From assembly GCF_000003195.3 (NCBI RefSeq), contig NC_012878.2, positions 15,803,262-15,867,261 on the forward strand: a stretch of DNA of 64,000 nt. The letters run 5' to 3'. Made by a program: the position numbers and the translations under genes. The stretch is from Sorghum bicolor (taxonomy: Eukaryota; Streptophyta; Magnoliopsida; Poales; Poaceae). Below the pieces are notes generated by a model that was not told the origin of the DNA, did not search any database, and was given only the letters and a program-made list of their open reading frames with translations. Positions 61,402 to 64,000 of the stretch are shown piece after piece; the stretch's first letter is position 1, and each line of letters begins with the position of its first letter.

Positions 61402-64000
61402 TCAGATGCTCAGCAGCGCTTGGATTGCTGATATGGCGCGCAGCCGAATCTGGTTGGCTGTCTCTATCTCTTTGATATCATCATCGGCAGAACCTTCGAT
61501 CGGCTTCAGCTTCCTCTTCAGTTGCAGCGCTTTGCGACCATGGACGTTTCATTCTTGTTCAAGATGCTTGATGGTCTCCGGCAGTTGACTCTCTTCTTGC
61601 TGGGCTTGGGACAGAGCGTCTTCTACTTGCTTGAGTTCAGCCAGTAGAGCTTCTCTTTTTGCCGATAGATCAGACACTTTCTGCTTCAGTGCATCACCTG
61701 AGGACTTTAAGGTGCCGATGTTCTTATGTTTCTCATCGGCTAAGAGTTTTTCTTTCATCATCTCCTCAGAAAGCTGGATTTGAGCAGCTCTATCGGCGAG
61801 GCGTCGAGTAGCTCTCTGGTACTGTAGCTGGCGGCTTTCTAGATGTGCAGCATGGAAGAGTGTTTCTTCAGCATCGGCAGGAATTTGGCCTCTAAGGGTC
61901 TTGAACAGGGCCTTGGCTGGGTCAGAATCGTTGACCAGTTGAGTTGTGTCTTGATGAAGTATGGCCGATAGCTCCTCCATCTTAGCTCTGGTTTCTGCCG
62001 ATACAATTCCAACTGCCCGAGAGGAGCTTGCTTCCTCGCCTTCTTCTTCGAAGATATCAATAGCAAAGGAGAACAAGCTGTTGGGAGAATCTTGTTCCTG
62101 AAAATAAAAATGAAGTAGGTCAATTTTATGGTCAAAGCTTCAGCAGATGATACTGATGGAAAAGTGGATGACTTACTTGCTTCAAGGCGATTTCTTGCCT
62201 TTGACTCAGAGAGGCCGATGGAGCTGCAGGTTGATCGGCAAATGTTGCCGATAGAGCGATATCGCCTGAAAGAAGACAGGAAAGATTATAAGAATAAATG
62301 AGAATAAGTTTATCGGTAGGAGTGTTGTTGAGATATGTTACCCGGAGGAGAAACAACAGTTGCCTGAATCGAGGAAATCGCCGATGATGTAACTGTACCT
62401 GCCGGGCCAGTTGTTTGTTCACCTACATCAGCTGATATACCTGCCGTTTGAGGTTCTTCCTGCTGGGGTTCTTCCATCTGTGGTGCTTCCTGTGTTGGTT
62501 GTGGAGATAGTACTTGCTGTGCCTGGACGTCTGGAGAAGAAGGGGAAGATTCCACCGGGATTTGAAACACCGGAGGAGGAGGAGGAGTTGCCACTTTCTG
62601 GCGCTTTGTTCAAGCCTTAGCACCGTGGATGCCCTTCCTCTTTGGCTGGCTAGACTGGGGGGCATCGGCGCCTTGGCGTTTGACTTTTGCCGATGCACCA
62701 GTTTGCTGCAACAACAAAAAGGAGTTTATGAGTACAGATAGCCGATACAAAGATAAGTCAGCGTAAATGAAAAAAGGGTTTTAACAGATTGCCTTGAAAG
62801 CTTGTGCCAGAGTGGAAGCAGTTACCGGTGGTGATGTCTGAGTTTTCCTGGTGGTAACTTTCTTGAGGCGCGCACCCCGGTGCACGATGGAAGCCAGAGT
62901 GGGAGCATTATGGCCGATTGAGGAGATCGGGCCTGATGGGAATAAGTCGATCGGCTTGCCACTCCTACTAACTGATGGGGGGGTGTTGTCAATCTGCAAA
63001 AGGAATACAGGGGTAAGTTACCGATGGGAGTGATATTGGAAAATGAGACATCGGTTTAAAATACTTACAGTGTCATCAGGGACTTCATATTCGGGGTCGA
63101 TCATGCCGCGGTATGAGAGGGCTGATCTGCAGAACAGATTCTCTTTCCATTCTGCCCACCATAGCTTGTATGCCTGAGTGATAAAGGCGGCTGGAACCCA
63201 TTCTGACAGATCTACATCCGTATCGGCATTTGGTGGTAGCTGGGCTACTCGAGTCCACTCGAGGAGGTTGGCGATGGGCTCTCTGGGCTTTATTACATCA
63301 GCATAAGGAAGTGCAATCGGCAATTGGCCGAAAGCTAGCTGCCGAGCTAATGCCGATGGATTATAAAATTCATAGGTTTGGGGAGAGGTTTTCGTGCTAC
63401 CGAAGAAATTCACTGGTATGGCTCTGGGGGTCACGATTGCCATCATCACCTCATTGTCCCTGTCAAGAGCTTCATCAAATGGATTGAAGGTCAGAGGGAG
63501 CATGCTGTCTGGGTCGTCATAAGCCAGCCATGGTCGTTCATCTCTGGCCAGACCCTCATACAGCGTCTCGAAGAATCGGCCGATCTGATCCGGAGTGTTC
63601 CCTGAACCGGGTAAGACTATAACAGCTTCGCCAAAGTTCAGGGGGGCACGTGTTGCCGATTCCTCTTCACCCAACACATGATTCTCGGCTATATCTCTTG
63701 GGAAGTGCTGTGAGAACAAGTTGAGATCAAGGCGCTTGTGCAAGTGCAGATTGAGCCACATATTAATAAACCACCAAGGACCTCCCAAGTTGCCGATAGG
63801 TTGGCCGAGCAGGAGTTTCTGGACTACCTGATGAAGAAGGTGATAAACAGCGCCGAGCAAATAACGGCCGAGAGGAAATTGGCCGCCGCTAGCCAGTCTT
63901 TCTGCTGCCGATAGATAGACAGAAGTCGGTCCTGCCGATCGACCACAGAATACAAACTTGTCTAGCCACATGTTCAGAAAGGTGGTTTGCTCCTTTATGG
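61402..64000 (-). pseudogene. Antisense multi-exon PMD/coiled-coil gene of E (5' end outside window)
   Basis: Exons on the minus strand: a, 64000-63069 (start outside); b, 62993-62793; c, 62705-62342; d, 62265-62177; e, 62097-61402. Introns are 75, 87, 76 and 79 bp with donors ACT|GTAAGT, AAG|GCAATC (GC-AG), CGG|GTAACA and CAA|GTAAGT and acceptors ending CAG; exon phases agree throughout. Exon a is the main part of a plant mobile domain (FLNMWLDKFVFCGRS, PWWFINMWLNLHLHKRLD, NPSALARQLAFGQLPI, KLWWAEWKENLF). Exons b-d are linker; c is rich in Pro, Gln and Glu. Exon e has an acidic start and a long coiled coil (LSAKREALLAELKQVEDALS) ending IQALLSI. Two single-codon stops, TGA at 62612-62610 and 61551-61549, the second CGA in I, mark it as recently damaged or a sequencing/allelic variant. 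It converges with pol, 145 bp apart. Confidence 0.8.

Larger units (their letters stand above)
53654..64000 (+). mobile_element. Tat-type gypsy element E, right end outside window
   Basis: Plus strand: 5' LTR, primer site, gag-protease with one 13-bp deletion, intact pol, then an antisense multi-exon gene that runs off the right edge. Same family as I, but with RT and the integrase zinc finger present. It is the youngest-looking element here by insertion order and ORF integrity. Confidence 0.92.

Noticed and set aside
53654..64000. E as a host gene cluster because of its long intact ORF and spliced antisense gene
   Set aside because: LTR, primer site, gag, RT, integrase and the relation to I show that it is a retrotransposon.
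1..64000. CRISPR arrays, rRNA, tRNA, bacterial operon features
   Set aside because: None seen; the repeats present are LTRs, short tandem repeats and dyads. The tRNA-like words are primer binding sites of 13-18 bases only.

Overview
This window is grass (Poaceae-type) nuclear DNA made almost entirely of nested LTR retrotransposons. I found no convincing free-standing host gene, rRNA, tRNA or CRISPR array. The plant assignment rests on Athila- and Tat-clade Ty3/gypsy pol proteins, tRNA-Asp and tRNA-Met primer binding sites, a plant mobile domain (PMD) protein and short GT-AG introns. The grass assignment is inferred from the element types and the GC-rich LTRs.

Layout, left to right. (A1) 1-3467, minus strand: 5' LTR, primer site and an open 5' gag of a gypsy element that runs off the left edge. 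It cuts into (B), an Athila-like element on the plus strand at 3468-6166 and 15288-17601, whose pol is decayed. Inside B sits (C), a complete minus-strand Athila-like element at 6167-15287 with TSD GGAGG. Next comes a gag relic (G, 17602-18210 and 27490-27676), split by (H), a complete plus-strand non-autonomous element at 18211-27484 that has gag and two protease-like domains but no RT or integrase. H carries a solo LTR of the A family (A2, 22297-23336, TSD ACCGT). (I) 27910-37548 is a deleted plus-strand Tat-type element. Two copia-type LTRs in opposite orientation follow (J1 to 39185; J2 39337-40575). (D) starts at 40576: a plus-strand sister of C, interrupted by a 4.9-kb LTR-like element without coding pol (K, 48432-53343, TSD CCTAT). 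D is cut in its 3' LTR by (E), a plus-strand Tat-type element from 53654 past the right edge, with an intact 1077-residue pol.

The parts that go beyond ordinary transposon annotation are: (1) a multi-exon gene antisense to the 3' part of E and I, encoding a PMD plus coiled-coil protein, with conserved intron positions; (2) a small coiled-coil ORF downstream of pol in C and D, with its own TATA box and poly(A) signals, which is the only ORF left intact in both copies; (3) paired GGACA-AG-TGTCC-type dyads with compensating arm changes in the 3' non-coding regions of B, C, D and H; (4) a strong excess of the hexamer GCCGAT/ATCGGC over all of E and I, coding and non-coding; (5) tandem protease domains in H.

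How the genes work together: gag forms the particle, protease matures it, RT-RNase H copies the RNA from the tRNA primer, and integrase inserts the product. By its ORFs only E approaches autonomy, with a 13-bp deletion in gag. C and D carry several stops and frameshifts, and H could move only with enzymes supplied by relatives. Insertion order from the nesting: J1 before J2 before D before K and E; B before A1 and C; G before H before A2.
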